Positions 1 through 5,955 are shown, counted from the first letter of the stretch. The stretch: 7,948 nucleotides of DNA from JBEKDJ01 sp050014415 (GCA_050014415.1 JBEKDJ010000217.1:1-7948), one strand, 5' to 3'. Numbers and translations are program-made. The notes: generated from the sequence alone by a model not told the origin.

Positions 1-207
1 GCAGGCGGGCCTTGGCCGAAGGGTTGGATAAAGCTGCCGTACACGGTTATCGATAAATCGAATATCGACGCTTATATAACGGCATGGAATGGCGGCATGG
101 AAGGATTACGCGAGTTCTACAGGAAGGATATTGACAGGATGCGTGATATGAAGATCCCCAATAATCTGCCGCCGGCAGACGACTATAACCATCCGCCGAA
201 GAATTAG
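1..207 (+). CDS. 3' fragment of a probable ABC-type sugar substrate-binding protein
   Basis: The frame is open from the first base to TAG at 205-207 and gives the last 68 residues of a protein whose start lies outside the window. The segment around residues 10-25 (IKLPYTVIDKSNIDAYI) resembles the C-terminal strand and helix of periplasmic sugar-binding proteins of the RbsB/XylF type, where a 'P..vvdK.NVd.Y' stretch follows the last hinge crossing. Such proteins bind a sugar or related solute outside the membrane and deliver it to an ABC permease. The tail is polar and rich in Pro, Asp and Asn, with no membrane segment. A GC-rich hairpin follows the stop codon at once, so this was probably the last gene of its transcript. 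The family call rests on a short motif and is moderate at best; that it is coding is likelier than the exact family. Confidence 0.45.
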   Translation, partial: AGGPWPKGWIKLPYTVIDKSNIDAYITAWNGGMEGLREFYRKDIDRMRDMKIPNNLPPADDYNHPPKN

Positions 208-215
208 TGAAGGAT

Positions 216-247
216 GGGGCGCCGCGGCCCAGCCCGCCCGGCGCCCC
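216..247 (+). terminator. GC-rich terminator-like hairpin after the first gene
   Basis: GGGGCGCCG (216-224) pairs perfectly with CGGCGCCCC (239-247), a 9-bp stem with a 14-nt loop, beginning 9 nt after the TAG of the upstream gene. No T-run follows (next bases ACAGTATTTAG), so it is not a canonical intrinsic terminator. It could still stop transcription, or protect the mRNA 3' end, and it separates this gene from the dehydrogenase that begins at 448. Confidence 0.5.
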
Positions 248-447
248 ACAGTATTTAGGAGACCTGCAGAGGTCATATACATCCTTACAAAAGTGCGATT
301 TAGGGATGTGACCATCTCGACGACAGGCATTCTCGATATCGTTGGACTCTGGCTGTTGCAATAGTGCCCTCAGGCCTCCAGGCCGACGTAGGAGTTACTT
401 TGTGTGTTACGTACGGAAATCTGTTTTGACTCGGAAGGAGAATTGAG
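248..447 (+). promoter_or_regulatory. Upstream region of the short-chain dehydrogenase, with a CGATATCG palindrome
   Basis: This 200-bp gap must hold the promoter of the following gene if the hairpin at 216-247 ends the previous transcript. I see no convincing -35/-10 pair. It contains CGATATCG at 334-341 followed by TT, the same palindrome and flank found inside the 63-bp repeat near 1890 and, in inverted orientation, near 5859. It also contains the dyad GGCCT-CC-AGGCC at 373-384. The ribosome binding site AAGGAG at 435-440 lies 7 nt before the ATG at 448 and is strong. Regulatory roles for the palindromes are inference. Confidence 0.3.
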
Positions 448-1254
448 ATGGAGGGAAAAGCGATGAGTTACGGGATGGATGACAAGGTTGTCGTAGTGAC
501 CGGTGCGGGATCGGGCATCGGGCTGGCCATAGCGCGGAGGTTCATGGAGGAGGGTGCGCGCGTGGTCGGTGGCGATATCGACGTGGCCGCGTTCGAGGCT
601 CTGTCTGGCCGCGGCGGGGCTATAGCCGTGAGAGCGGACTTGAGAGCCGATGGGGCAGCCCAGATGGTGGATACGGCAATCAAGCGCTTCGGCAGTATTG
701 ACGTATTGGTATGCTGTGCAGGCGTTTCGTCTCCGCGAGAGGGCGTGCTCAAGACCACTGACGCGGATTTCCTTTCTACATTCGATGTCAACGTCATGGG
801 CATCGTCCGCACCTGTCGTGCTGCGCTGCCGCACATGGTCGAGCGAGGGAAGGGATCGATCATTAGCATAGCCTCCGACTTCGGACGTATGCCGAGTCCT
901 TACTACTGCGACTACTGCGTCTCGAAAGCAGCGGTACTTAACTTCATGAAATCGGTGTCGATCGAATTCGGTCCCCTGGGGATCCGTGCGAACTGCGTCT
1001 CTCCGGGAGCAACGCGGACGCCGATGTGGGATAGGCCGGGCGGAATGATCGACGTGCTATGCCAGATGTACGGCGGTATGGGGCGGGAGGAGGCTGTGGA
1101 GCACTTTGCGAAGGTTGACAAGAAGTTTGCACTGCAGCGCATCGGCCGGCCGGAAGAAATTGCTGAAGTTGTGTTGTTTCTCGCGTCAGATAAGGCAAGC
1201 TTCGTCACAGGGTCCGACTACTGGGTCAACGGGGGTTCGATGCCTGTCTTTTGA
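448..1254 (+). CDS. Short-chain dehydrogenase/reductase (classical SDR, NAD-type)
   Basis: The 268-residue product has every hallmark of a classical SDR, a soluble NAD(P)-dependent enzyme that interconverts a secondary alcohol and a ketone. The cofactor loop TGAGSGIG is at residues 18-25. Asp43 ends the second strand and favours NAD(H) over NADP(H). Asp64 is in the usual adenine-contact position. The active site is complete: Asn115, Ser143, Tyr156 and Lys160 with the normal spacing (YCVSK). The family's NNAG motif reads VCCAGV (88-93), with Cys replacing both Asn. C-terminal landmarks are SPGATRTPMW and GRPEEIAEVVLFLAS, then VTGSDYWVNGG; the length is normal. ATG at 448 is preferred because AAGGAG stands 7 nt before it; Met6 (463) is a weaker alternative. 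Substrate cannot be read from sequence; neighbouring genes suggest a sugar-acid or carboxylic-acid pathway. Confidence 0.93.
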   Translation: MEGKAMSYGMDDKVVVVTGAGSGIGLAIARRFMEEGARVVGGDIDVAAFEALSGRGGAIAVRADLRADGAAQMVDTAIKRFGSIDVLVCCAGVSSPREGVLKTTDADFLSTFDVNVMGIVRTCRAALPHMVERGKGSIISIASDFGRMPSPYYCDYCVSKAAVLNFMKSVSIEFGPLGIRANCVSPGATRTPMWDRPGGMIDVLCQMYGGMGREEAVEHFAKVDKKFALQRIGRPEEIAEVVLFLASDKASFVTGSDYWVNGGSMPVF

Positions 1255-1806
1255 AGGTTGAGCAGATATCGTTCTCATCTCAGAAGGATCTCGGAGAATG
1301 TCATCGCACCGGCTTCCTGCGAACCCTGAATGTTCACGGTCGACTTAAGAATACTCCTTATTGGTAGCCTGCCCGGTATAGAACTATCTGGCGGAGGGTG
1401 AAGGACATGGATGGTGCGTCCGGTCTGCGGGCCTGTACGCATACGGCGATCTCCTTTAGTTTTATTTCCTGTATGGCTTGGCTATGTGGGCTGTAATTGG
1501 GGATAGGTTCATAACTTAAAGGCGGTAGAGAAAGGAGCTGCAAAAGCCCGCCTATAGGAACGAACTTCAAGGTGCGATTGTGTGGTTCTCTTGATCAGGC
1601 GGAATCGAAGTGTTCGGGTAGAACACTAGTCCTTTTGGATGCGGCGGTTTGGTCGAACAAAACGGATTTGTTGTTGAGAAGCAGGCTAAGGATTCAGGGT
1701 ATTCGCTTTCGACGAGGGGTGTCGGAGCAGCGTGTTGGGGAACTGATGGTAATCGCGAAAAAAGCGGGAGTGCAGGTGAGATATCAAGCCGTGCCAGAGC
1801 AGTTTC

Positions 1807-1820
1807 CCGGATCGATCCGG
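1807..1820. repeat. 14-bp perfect palindrome CCGGATCGATCCGG
   Basis: The sequence is its own reverse complement. After one mismatched pair the symmetry resumes (TT at 1804-1805 with AA at 1822-1823), giving an 18-to-20-bp near-palindrome. It lies 30 bp upstream of the first 63-bp repeat copy and about 230 bp upstream of the amidohydrolase ATG. It could be an operator; there is no loop, so a hairpin role is less likely. Confidence 0.4.
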
Positions 1821-1850
1821 AAAGCAGCTCCCCTGTGAAGCTTTGACGCC

Positions 1851-1913
1851 TTGGTGTCTCTGAGTATCAGCCAAGGATCTGAATCGCGACGATATCGTTC
1901 CGTTGTCAATCGT
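1851..1913 (+). repeat. 63-bp repeat, copy 1 (upstream of the amidohydrolase)
   Basis: This segment matches the reverse complement of 5843-5905 at 60 of 63 positions, and the first 38 positions are identical. The match begins at TTGGTGTCTC and ends at CAATCGT; flanks on both sides are dissimilar. Internally it can fold as TTGG/CCAA stacked on CTGA-GTA-TCAG with a 5-nt bulge, and it contains the palindrome ACGATATCGT at 1889-1898. This copy ends 135 bp before the amidohydrolase ATG, pointing toward it. A weak promoter-like pair, TTGACG (1843-1848) and TATCAG (1865-1870), overlaps its left edge. Shared presence upstream of two catabolic genes suggests co-regulation, by a DNA-binding protein or as an RNA leader; both are inference. 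Confidence 0.85.
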
Positions 1914-2048
1914 ACGATCCTGCTGATACCGGTCGTCCCGGCGATGGGTGAAAAACAGGACCAGGAGTTCCAAGAGGTGGAGGACTTGCGCTCGATTTGC
2001 AAGAAGCAGCTGTAAGAGAACAAAAACCAATATTTTAAGGGAGGGTTT

Positions 2049-3020
2049 ATGAGAGTCGATGTGCACGCACATTTCTATCCGCAATCGTACATGGACGAAA
2101 TTGCGAGGAGGGGAATAGGCGAGGAGGGGGGCGTCGGGATAAAGATGCCGGTCTGGACCACCGTCGAGGAACGGGTCGCAGAGATGGACCTTACCGGGGT
2201 CGATGTCGAGGTGATCGGGCTTTCCTCCCCGAACGTTTATTTCCCGGACGATGGCCTGAGCCGGGCCCTCGCCCAGATAACGAACGACTTCGTCGCCGAC
2301 ATCTGCCGCCAGCGGCCGGATCGCTTCCTCGCGCTTGCCAGCGTCCCGCTCAACAACATGAATTACGCGATGGCCGAGCTTGAGCGGGCCATTGACAAGC
2401 TGGGCCTTCACGGTTTAGTGCTCGGTACGAACGTGAACCAGATCGCCCTCAGCGACGACCGCTTTCTCCCCTTTTTCGAGGAGGTCACGAGGCGGCGCAT
2501 CCCTGTCGTGATCCACCCCATGAAGGCGATAGGGCAGGACGCGATGCCCGCCGAGGACAACGCCCTTGCCATCTCCACCAACGTGAGCTTCGTCTTCGAC
2601 ACGAGCCGCTGCCTCGCCGAGATGGCGTTCAAGGGGACTTTCGAGCGGCTGTCCGATCTGACGCTCGTCCTGCCCCATTCGGGCGGCGCGATCCCCTTCC
2701 TCTGCGGTCGTTGGGACATGGCGGTGATCTCCCGTCCCGAGGGGCACCGCCTGCGCAGCCTCCCACACCTGCCCAGCTACTACCTTAAGCGGCACTACTA
2801 CGACCTTGCGCACTCATACTGGAAGGGCCCCCTGGCCTGCACCGTCGACTTTGCAGGCATCGACCACGTGATGTACGGCACCGACTGGCCGTATACGGAG
2901 TACATGAGATGGGACCTGCTGGAGAAGAGTCACAAGGCATACTTTACCGAAGGGGAATTGGAGAAGGTTAACTGGCGGAACGCGGCGGCGCTGTTCCCCG
3001 GCATACGACCGCCGACTTGA
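2049..3020 (+). CDS. Amidohydrolase-2 family (ACMSD-like) metal-dependent decarboxylase or hydrolase
   Basis: The 323-residue protein is a TIM-barrel amidohydrolase of the ACMSD/gamma-resorcylate decarboxylase group, soluble enzymes that decarboxylate or hydrolyse (often aromatic) carboxylic acids using one divalent metal. Metal ligands are all present: His6 and His8 in the N-terminal VDVHAHF, His156 in IPVVIHPMK, His210 in VLPHSGGA and Asp279 in YGTDWPY. The stretch HSGGAIPFLCGR (210-221) and the length are typical of the group; closest activities (aminocarboxymuconate-semialdehyde, resorcylate or 5-carboxyvanillate type decarboxylase) cannot be told apart here. ATG 2049 follows a very purine-rich Shine-Dalgarno stretch, AAGGGAGGG at 2037-2045, only 3 nt from the start. 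Codon use is strongly GC-rich, unlike the hydroxyacid dehydrogenase further on. The 63-bp repeat upstream is the main hint of regulation. Confidence 0.9.
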   Translation: MRVDVHAHFYPQSYMDEIARRGIGEEGGVGIKMPVWTTVEERVAEMDLTGVDVEVIGLSSPNVYFPDDGLSRALAQITNDFVADICRQRPDRFLALASVPLNNMNYAMAELERAIDKLGLHGLVLGTNVNQIALSDDRFLPFFEEVTRRRIPVVIHPMKAIGQDAMPAEDNALAISTNVSFVFDTSRCLAEMAFKGTFERLSDLTLVLPHSGGAIPFLCGRWDMAVISRPEGHRLRSLPHLPSYYLKRHYYDLAHSYWKGPLACTVDFAGIDHVMYGTDWPYTEYMRWDLLEKSHKAYFTEGELEKVNWRNAAALFPGIRPPT

Positions 3021-3202
3021 AGGCGCCCGGCCGACGATAGATGTGGAACGGTGCATGACCCCACTCTTTCCACTGTCATAGATCTCATGAGATTTAGAAG
3101 GGTCTTGGAGATCGCGAAGCCTTTCATTGAAAAAGGCGGGCAAGCGCTAGGAAAGGCAAGTGTCCGTACAAGGGGCACTGTTGGAGGCGACACTCACATA
3201 GA

Positions 3203-3384
3203 AACGTGATAATCACTCCGCGCATAGCACGCTGGACAGAGGAACACTGGACAGGATGACGACGATGGGAACGAAGAACGTGTTGAGCACATTGGAGGGA
3301 GAGCTGCCTAAACTCGCAGTCAATCCCGAGGTTCTTCTGGGATGGAGGCAACGGAGTAACCCTTCAGTTACCGGGACGGATTAA
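3203..3384 (+). pseudogene. 3' remnant of a D-2-hydroxyacid dehydrogenase
   Basis: Two frames joined by a one-base deletion near 3240 spell the C-terminus of a phosphoglycerate-dehydrogenase-like enzyme. Frame one, from 3203, reads NVIITPRIARWTEE. Frame two, from about 3241, reads TLDRM, then KNVLSTLEGELPKLAVNPEV, and ends at TAA 3382-3384. In the intact paralogue at 4771-5823 the matching segment is NVIITPHIAGWTGE, so the catalytic His has become Arg here. 'NVL..L.GE.P...VNPEVL' is the usual C-terminal signature of the family. Upstream, the frame from ATG 3087 (LEIAKPFIEKGGQAL) may be a more degraded piece of the same gene, corresponding to 'DEKALIEAL..G', but I am unsure. No NAD-binding domain is visible. 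It is a remnant beyond repair, not a working gene. Confidence 0.65.
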
Positions 3385-3434
3385 CAAAATCCTGGACAAC
3401 GATTCCCGTTTCTATTACATTATGCACGCAGTAG

Positions 3435-3453
3435 ACAGCATGCTGCATGCTGT
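3435..3453. repeat. 19-bp inverted repeat ACAGCATG-CTG-CATGCTGT
   Basis: The 8-bp arms are perfectly complementary around a 3-bp centre. It lies about 40 bp upstream of the decayed GntR reading frame, where an autoregulatory operator for that regulator would be expected. It also falls within a short protein-like open frame, so it could be coincidental coding sequence. Confidence 0.4.
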
Positions 3454-3492
3454 AGGGATAAAACGAAAAGGGGAAGGGGAGGCCTGGTCGGT

Positions 3493-3905
3493 TTGGAATG
3501 GAGTCTCAAGAAAACCAATTACCAGATTCAGGCATACAACCTCCTGGAGAATTTGATTATCCATGGAAAGCTCAAGCCATGAAAAAGGCTGATCGAATGC
3601 GAGCTCGCGGCATCCATGGGCGTCAGTCGTTCGCCAGTGAGGGAGGCCATCGTAGTCCTGTGCCAGGGATGGGCTGGTGGTGAATAGGCGGAAAAGCGGA
3701 TGGGTTATCTCTGAAGTCACCCTCAAGGATATCCTCGAATCGTACGAACTTCGAAAACTGATCGAGGTGGCCGCCAGGAAACAGAGTTGCCTTAACTGCC
3801 CCGCAGAAATCATCGATGAGATGAAGCGCTTAGTAGACGAGGCGGTCACGTTGTTCCGGTGTGACGAGGAAGGGAAAATCGCTCTGGCTGTTCGGGCATA
3901 TAGAG
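3493..3905 (+). pseudogene. GntR-family (FadR/FCD type) transcriptional regulator, broken
   Basis: The winged-helix domain is plain: YQIQAYNLLENLIIHGKLKP, then KRLIECELAASMGVSRSPVREAI, the GntR recognition-helix signature. After the frameshift come VVNRRKSGWVISEVTLKDI and SYELRKLIEVAARKQ, which begin the wing and the FCD ligand-binding domain. Two lesions are clear. A TGA at 3580-3582 stands where the family has Gly (KP-G-ERLIE), consistent with GGA to TGA. A one-base deletion near 3665 shifts the frame just before GLVV. The FCD domain is cut short around 3880-3910, where sequence from the opposite-strand radical SAM gene takes over, so ligand-binding histidines are missing. The start is uncertain (TTG 3493 assumed). 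Such regulators usually repress sugar-acid or organic-acid operons and respond to a pathway intermediate; this one cannot work as it stands. Confidence 0.8.
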
Positions 3906-3914
3906 AAAGTACAT

Positions 3915-4750
3915 CTGTATAAAGGAACCCAAGCTGAATCATTCTGTCTACGAACTCGTCAGAGGAAACGACCTCCGCATTCTTGCTCGTCACCGTGGCG
4001 GAGGAACCGACAATCACTCGTTCCTCGGTCAAAAGGTCAAGGGCTTTCAGTATCTACTTGTAGACCCCTTACCCCTCCTCCACTGGTCCGTCTCGAGCTC
4101 GTACCCTTCGTTGCTTATCACCACTATCGTATGGAGCTACCTGAAACGTTTCGCCACTTCCCGGTTGACGAGGGTGCCGTTCGTGTAAACTTGAAAGGTG
4201 ATGTTGGGATGCTCTTCCAGCATTATGAAAAGGTGTGCGTAGACGAGAGGCTCGCCGCCGAGGATGGTGACGATGAATATGCCCAGTTGTTGGCACTCTT
4301 TCAGTACCTTATCCATTATCTCGCAGGGCAATTCGTGCCTCATCCCATAACCGAGGGTGTAGCAGCCCTTGCAGCGGAGATTGCAGTTGAAGGTGGGACT
4401 CAGTATCATGCAAAGGGAGGCCAGAAACCGTATGTCTCGAGGGTCTTCGTCTTCTTCTGCCATCCCGTGAACCAGGCATTGTTGAAGAGGGAATGGAATA
4501 ACTTTACCTTGCTATCATAGGGCAAGTAGTTCGAGACCCTTTTGAACAGCTTGTGTATGGGGTGTTCGGGATCTCTGAGCATCGCTCTGATTCCTCGTAT
4601 AGCTGTCAGAACTTCCTCCTCGTCGGTGAGTTTTTCGGCAAGGAGCGTCAACTGACTGAGGGTTTCATCGGAGCACGTGTCGAGCAGCTTTACGATTATC
4701 TGTGAGATTTTCTTGGATGCACTTGATTCAACCACTTCCCGGACATCCAT
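3915..4750 (-). pseudogene. Radical SAM enzyme, broken by frameshifts, stops and 3' truncation
   Basis: Read on the minus strand from ATG 4748-4750, preceded by AAAGGGG about 8 nt upstream, the gene encodes a helical N-terminal domain (to FNNAWFTGWQKKTKTLETYG). The radical SAM core follows: FNCNLRCKGCYTLGYG with the CxxxCxxC cluster motif, ILGGEPLVY, VYTNGTLVN, VVISNEGYELETDQWRRGKG and SSATVTSKNAEVV. These pieces lie in three frames. Lesions seen: a one-base deletion near 4410 between GFWPP and LCMILSPT; a TAG at 4137-4139 after KRFR; a frame change near 4060-4070; and a TAG at 4054-4056 in GVYK-stop-ILKALDLL. After SDEFVDRMIQLG (about 3930) similarity ends, so the 3' part is lost. ATG lies 20 bp after the dehydrogenase stop, so the two formed an operon. 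Substrate unknown; an intact form would bind a 4Fe-4S cluster and S-adenosylmethionine. Confidence 0.82.
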
Positions 4751-4770
4751 GTTCGATCCCCTTTTCCGCG

Positions 4771-5823
4771 TCAAGAAAGATTAGATCTCCAAGTTTCCTC
4801 AATTCTTCTGATCCGTTCTTTCCATTTGGACACGGCATCGGTATTCACCAAAAACTCCGGAATTTCTCCCTTCAAAGCACTCAACACATTGTTAGCAGCC
4901 GTGTTTGTGATTCTATTCGTAGATTCGCCAGTCCAGCCTGCTATGTGAGGAGTGATTATTACGTTTTCCATGTTAAGTAAGGGGTTATCAGAGGATGGTG
5001 GTTCGGGGTCGGTCACATCTAATCCGGCGCCGGCGATCCATCCCTTTTGCAAAGCCTCTGTTAATGCCTTTTCGTCGATCACTTCACCTCTAGACGTATT
5101 TACGATGAAAGCCGTTTTCTTCATTGATTTCAGAAAATCCTTCCCTATTAATTTTCGCGTTTCTTTTGTTATTACGACATTTACGGAAACAATGTCTGAT
5201 TCCTCGAAAAGCTCTCGTAGGCTAACGGGACTTGCCCCAGCTTGGCGACAATCATCCTCTCGTACATAGGGATCGTATGCCAAGAACTTAACGCCCCATC
5301 CGCTCAGCCTCGCTATTTGAGCTCGCCCAATTCTTCCCAACCCCACAATACCGATAGTTTTCCCGAATAGCTCACGTGTCTCCACGTTCTGATCTCTCCA
5401 ATAACCCTGTCTCGCGTAATCGGTCGCATAACGCAACTTCTTACACAAGGCTAGCATCAAGGTAATCGCATGCTCTGCAACAGAATGCACATTTTCTGGA
5501 ACCGGAGTGTTGGCGACAAGAATACCATTATCCGTTGCTGCTTCAATGTCTATCTTCTCTACTCCTATTCCATATTTGCCGATCACCCTAAGTCTCTGCA
5601 CCGATTCCATAAACTTTCTCGTATAACTATCTCGAGAAGCACCCATCACCGCATCTACGTCCTGGCACGCTTCTATGAGCTCATCATCCGAGTATTTCCA
5701 ACTCGGATATTTCCAGGTAGGCCGTCCTATTATCACTTCACAACCAGCGTTCTCCAATACTTTATGTGTTAGTCCTCTATAATCGATCGGCTCACTAACG
5801 AAAACCTTCCACTTTAGCTGCAT
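4771..5823 (-). CDS. D-isomer-specific 2-hydroxyacid dehydrogenase (phosphoglycerate dehydrogenase-like)
   Basis: This intact 350-residue soluble enzyme oxidises a D-2-hydroxyacid, or reduces the matching 2-oxoacid, with NAD(H). The NAD fold is inserted in the catalytic domain as usual: GIVGLGRIG at 158-166, with Asp184 at the end of the next strand giving NAD preference. The catalytic residues are Arg245 (NTSRGEVID), Glu274 (DPEPP) and His293 (TPHIAGWT), at normal spacing. KYGIGVEKID (83-92) and NTPVPENVHSVAEHA (105-119) are typical of the 3-phosphoglycerate/hydroxypyruvate dehydrogenase branch, but there is no ACT or ASB regulatory domain, so a catabolic role is likelier than serine synthesis. 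ATG 5823 is chosen over an upstream GTG (5844) because AAGGAG at 5831-5836 is 7 nt before it. It is richer in A+T than the amidohydrolase. The broken radical SAM gene follows 20 bp downstream. Confidence 0.92.
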   Translation of the reverse strand: MQLKWKVFVSEPIDYRGLTHKVLENAGCEVIIGRPTWKYPSWKYSDDELIEACQDVDAVMGASRDSYTRKFMESVQRLRVIGKYGIGVEKIDIEAATDNGILVANTPVPENVHSVAEHAITLMLALCKKLRYATDYARQGYWRDQNVETRELFGKTIGIVGLGRIGRAQIARLSGWGVKFLAYDPYVREDDCRQAGASPVSLRELFEESDIVSVNVVITKETRKLIGKDFLKSMKKTAFIVNTSRGEVIDEKALTEALQKGWIAGAGLDVTDPEPPSSDNPLLNMENVIITPHIAGWTGESTNRITNTAANNVLSALKGEIPEFLVNTDAVSKWKERIRRIEETWRSNLS

Positions 5824-5842
5824 GACTATACTCCTTATCAAC

Positions 5843-5905
5843 ACGATTGACGACGAAACGATATCGCCGCGATTCAGATCCTTGGCTGATACTCAGAGAC
5901 ACCAA
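5843..5905 (-). repeat. 63-bp repeat, copy 2 (in the leader of the hydroxyacid dehydrogenase)
   Basis: Read on the minus strand this is the partner of 1851-1913, with three substitutions, all in the second half. One (A to G at the base of ACGAT...ATCGT) turns an A-U pair into G-U, keeping that possible pairing. The copy ends 6 nt before the AAGGAG of the dehydrogenase, so it would lie in the transcribed leader if the promoter at 5927-5955 is used. The two copies face each other and bound a 4.06-kb segment, but no matching target duplication is visible outside them, so a transposon end is not supported. Confidence 0.85.
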
Positions 5906-5926
5906 TGATTTAACCAACCAGTTGAT

Positions 5927-5955
5927 CATTTACAATATCATGAAAATTTTGTCAA
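5927..5955 (-). promoter_or_regulatory. Candidate sigma-70 promoter of the hydroxyacid dehydrogenase
   Basis: On the minus strand a perfect -35 box TTGACA (5955-5950) is followed after 17 bp by TAAATG (5932-5927), a poor -10 match (3 of 6). Transcription would begin near 5920 and give a leader of about 97 nt that contains the whole second copy of the 63-bp repeat. The surroundings are strongly A+T-rich, which raises the chance of accidental matches. Confidence 0.4.

Larger units (their letters stand above)
1255..2048. other. 794-bp gap without a recognisable gene
   Basis: No reading frame here has a recognisable family signature. The longest forward frame runs from a GTG at 1572 to 1838 (88 codons). 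Its C-terminal half (residues 52-70, EQRVGELMVIAKKAGVQVR) looks protein-like, but there is no ribosome binding site and no family match, so I do not call it. A second open stretch runs from GTG 1854 across the 63-bp repeat to TAA at 2014, ending in a charged peptide that starts at ATG 1944; it also lacks a ribosome binding site. Given the decay seen further on, this gap may hold an unrecognised gene remnant. Structural signals are a palindrome at 1807-1820 and the repeat at 1851-1913. GATATCGTT also occurs at 1265-1273, just after the dehydrogenase stop. Confidence 0.5.
3021..3492. other. Gap between the amidohydrolase and the GntR remnant
   Basis: Apart from the dehydrogenase remnant at 3203-3384, the gap holds a 12-bp perfect palindrome ATCTCATGAGAT at 3082-3093 and a direct repeat CTGGACAG at 3232-3239 and 3247-3254. 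It also holds the 19-bp inverted repeat at 3435-3453. A forward frame crossing about 3335-3480 gives a protein-like peptide (GRINKILDND, then YYIMHAVDSMLHAVGIK) without a start signal or a family I recognise. It may be another decayed gene piece. Confidence 0.4.

Noticed and set aside
1572..1838. Forward 88-codon frame as a gene
   Set aside because: GTG start without a ribosome binding site, no recognisable family, and a rival open frame overlaps it.
1686..2411. A 241-codon minus-strand open frame across the amidohydrolase start
   Set aside because: No family signature, and it is antisense to an intact enzyme with all its metal ligands; high GC keeps the shadow frame open.
3087..3205. Fragment of a molybdenum hydroxylase FAD subunit, from the peptide RTRGTVGGD
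   Set aside because: The match is a handful of residues; the adjoining sequence fits a decayed 2-hydroxyacid dehydrogenase better.
3930..4000. FCD-domain-like peptide LNHSVYELVRGND continuing the GntR gene
   Set aside because: It is the reverse complement of the radical SAM segment NAEVVSSDEFVDRMIQL, which fits its family better and continues from upstream radical SAM motifs.
3415..4032. A 205-codon minus-strand open frame as one gene
   Set aside because: Its first third is genuine radical SAM sequence (SSATVTSKNAEVV...), but the rest is the reverse complement of the GntR remnant; it is a fusion of a pseudogene end and antisense sequence.
4360..4420. Programmed frameshift in the radical SAM gene
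   Set aside because: There is no canonical slippery heptamer, and further stops and frame changes downstream show ordinary decay.
3861..4520. A 219-codon plus-strand open frame
   Set aside because: It is antisense to the radical SAM remnant, whose motifs (CxxxCxxC, GGEP, RRGKG) are unmistakable on the other strand.
1851..5905. Terminal inverted repeats of a transposon
   Set aside because: No target duplication, no transposase of matching age between the copies, and one copy abuts a ribosome binding site as a leader would.
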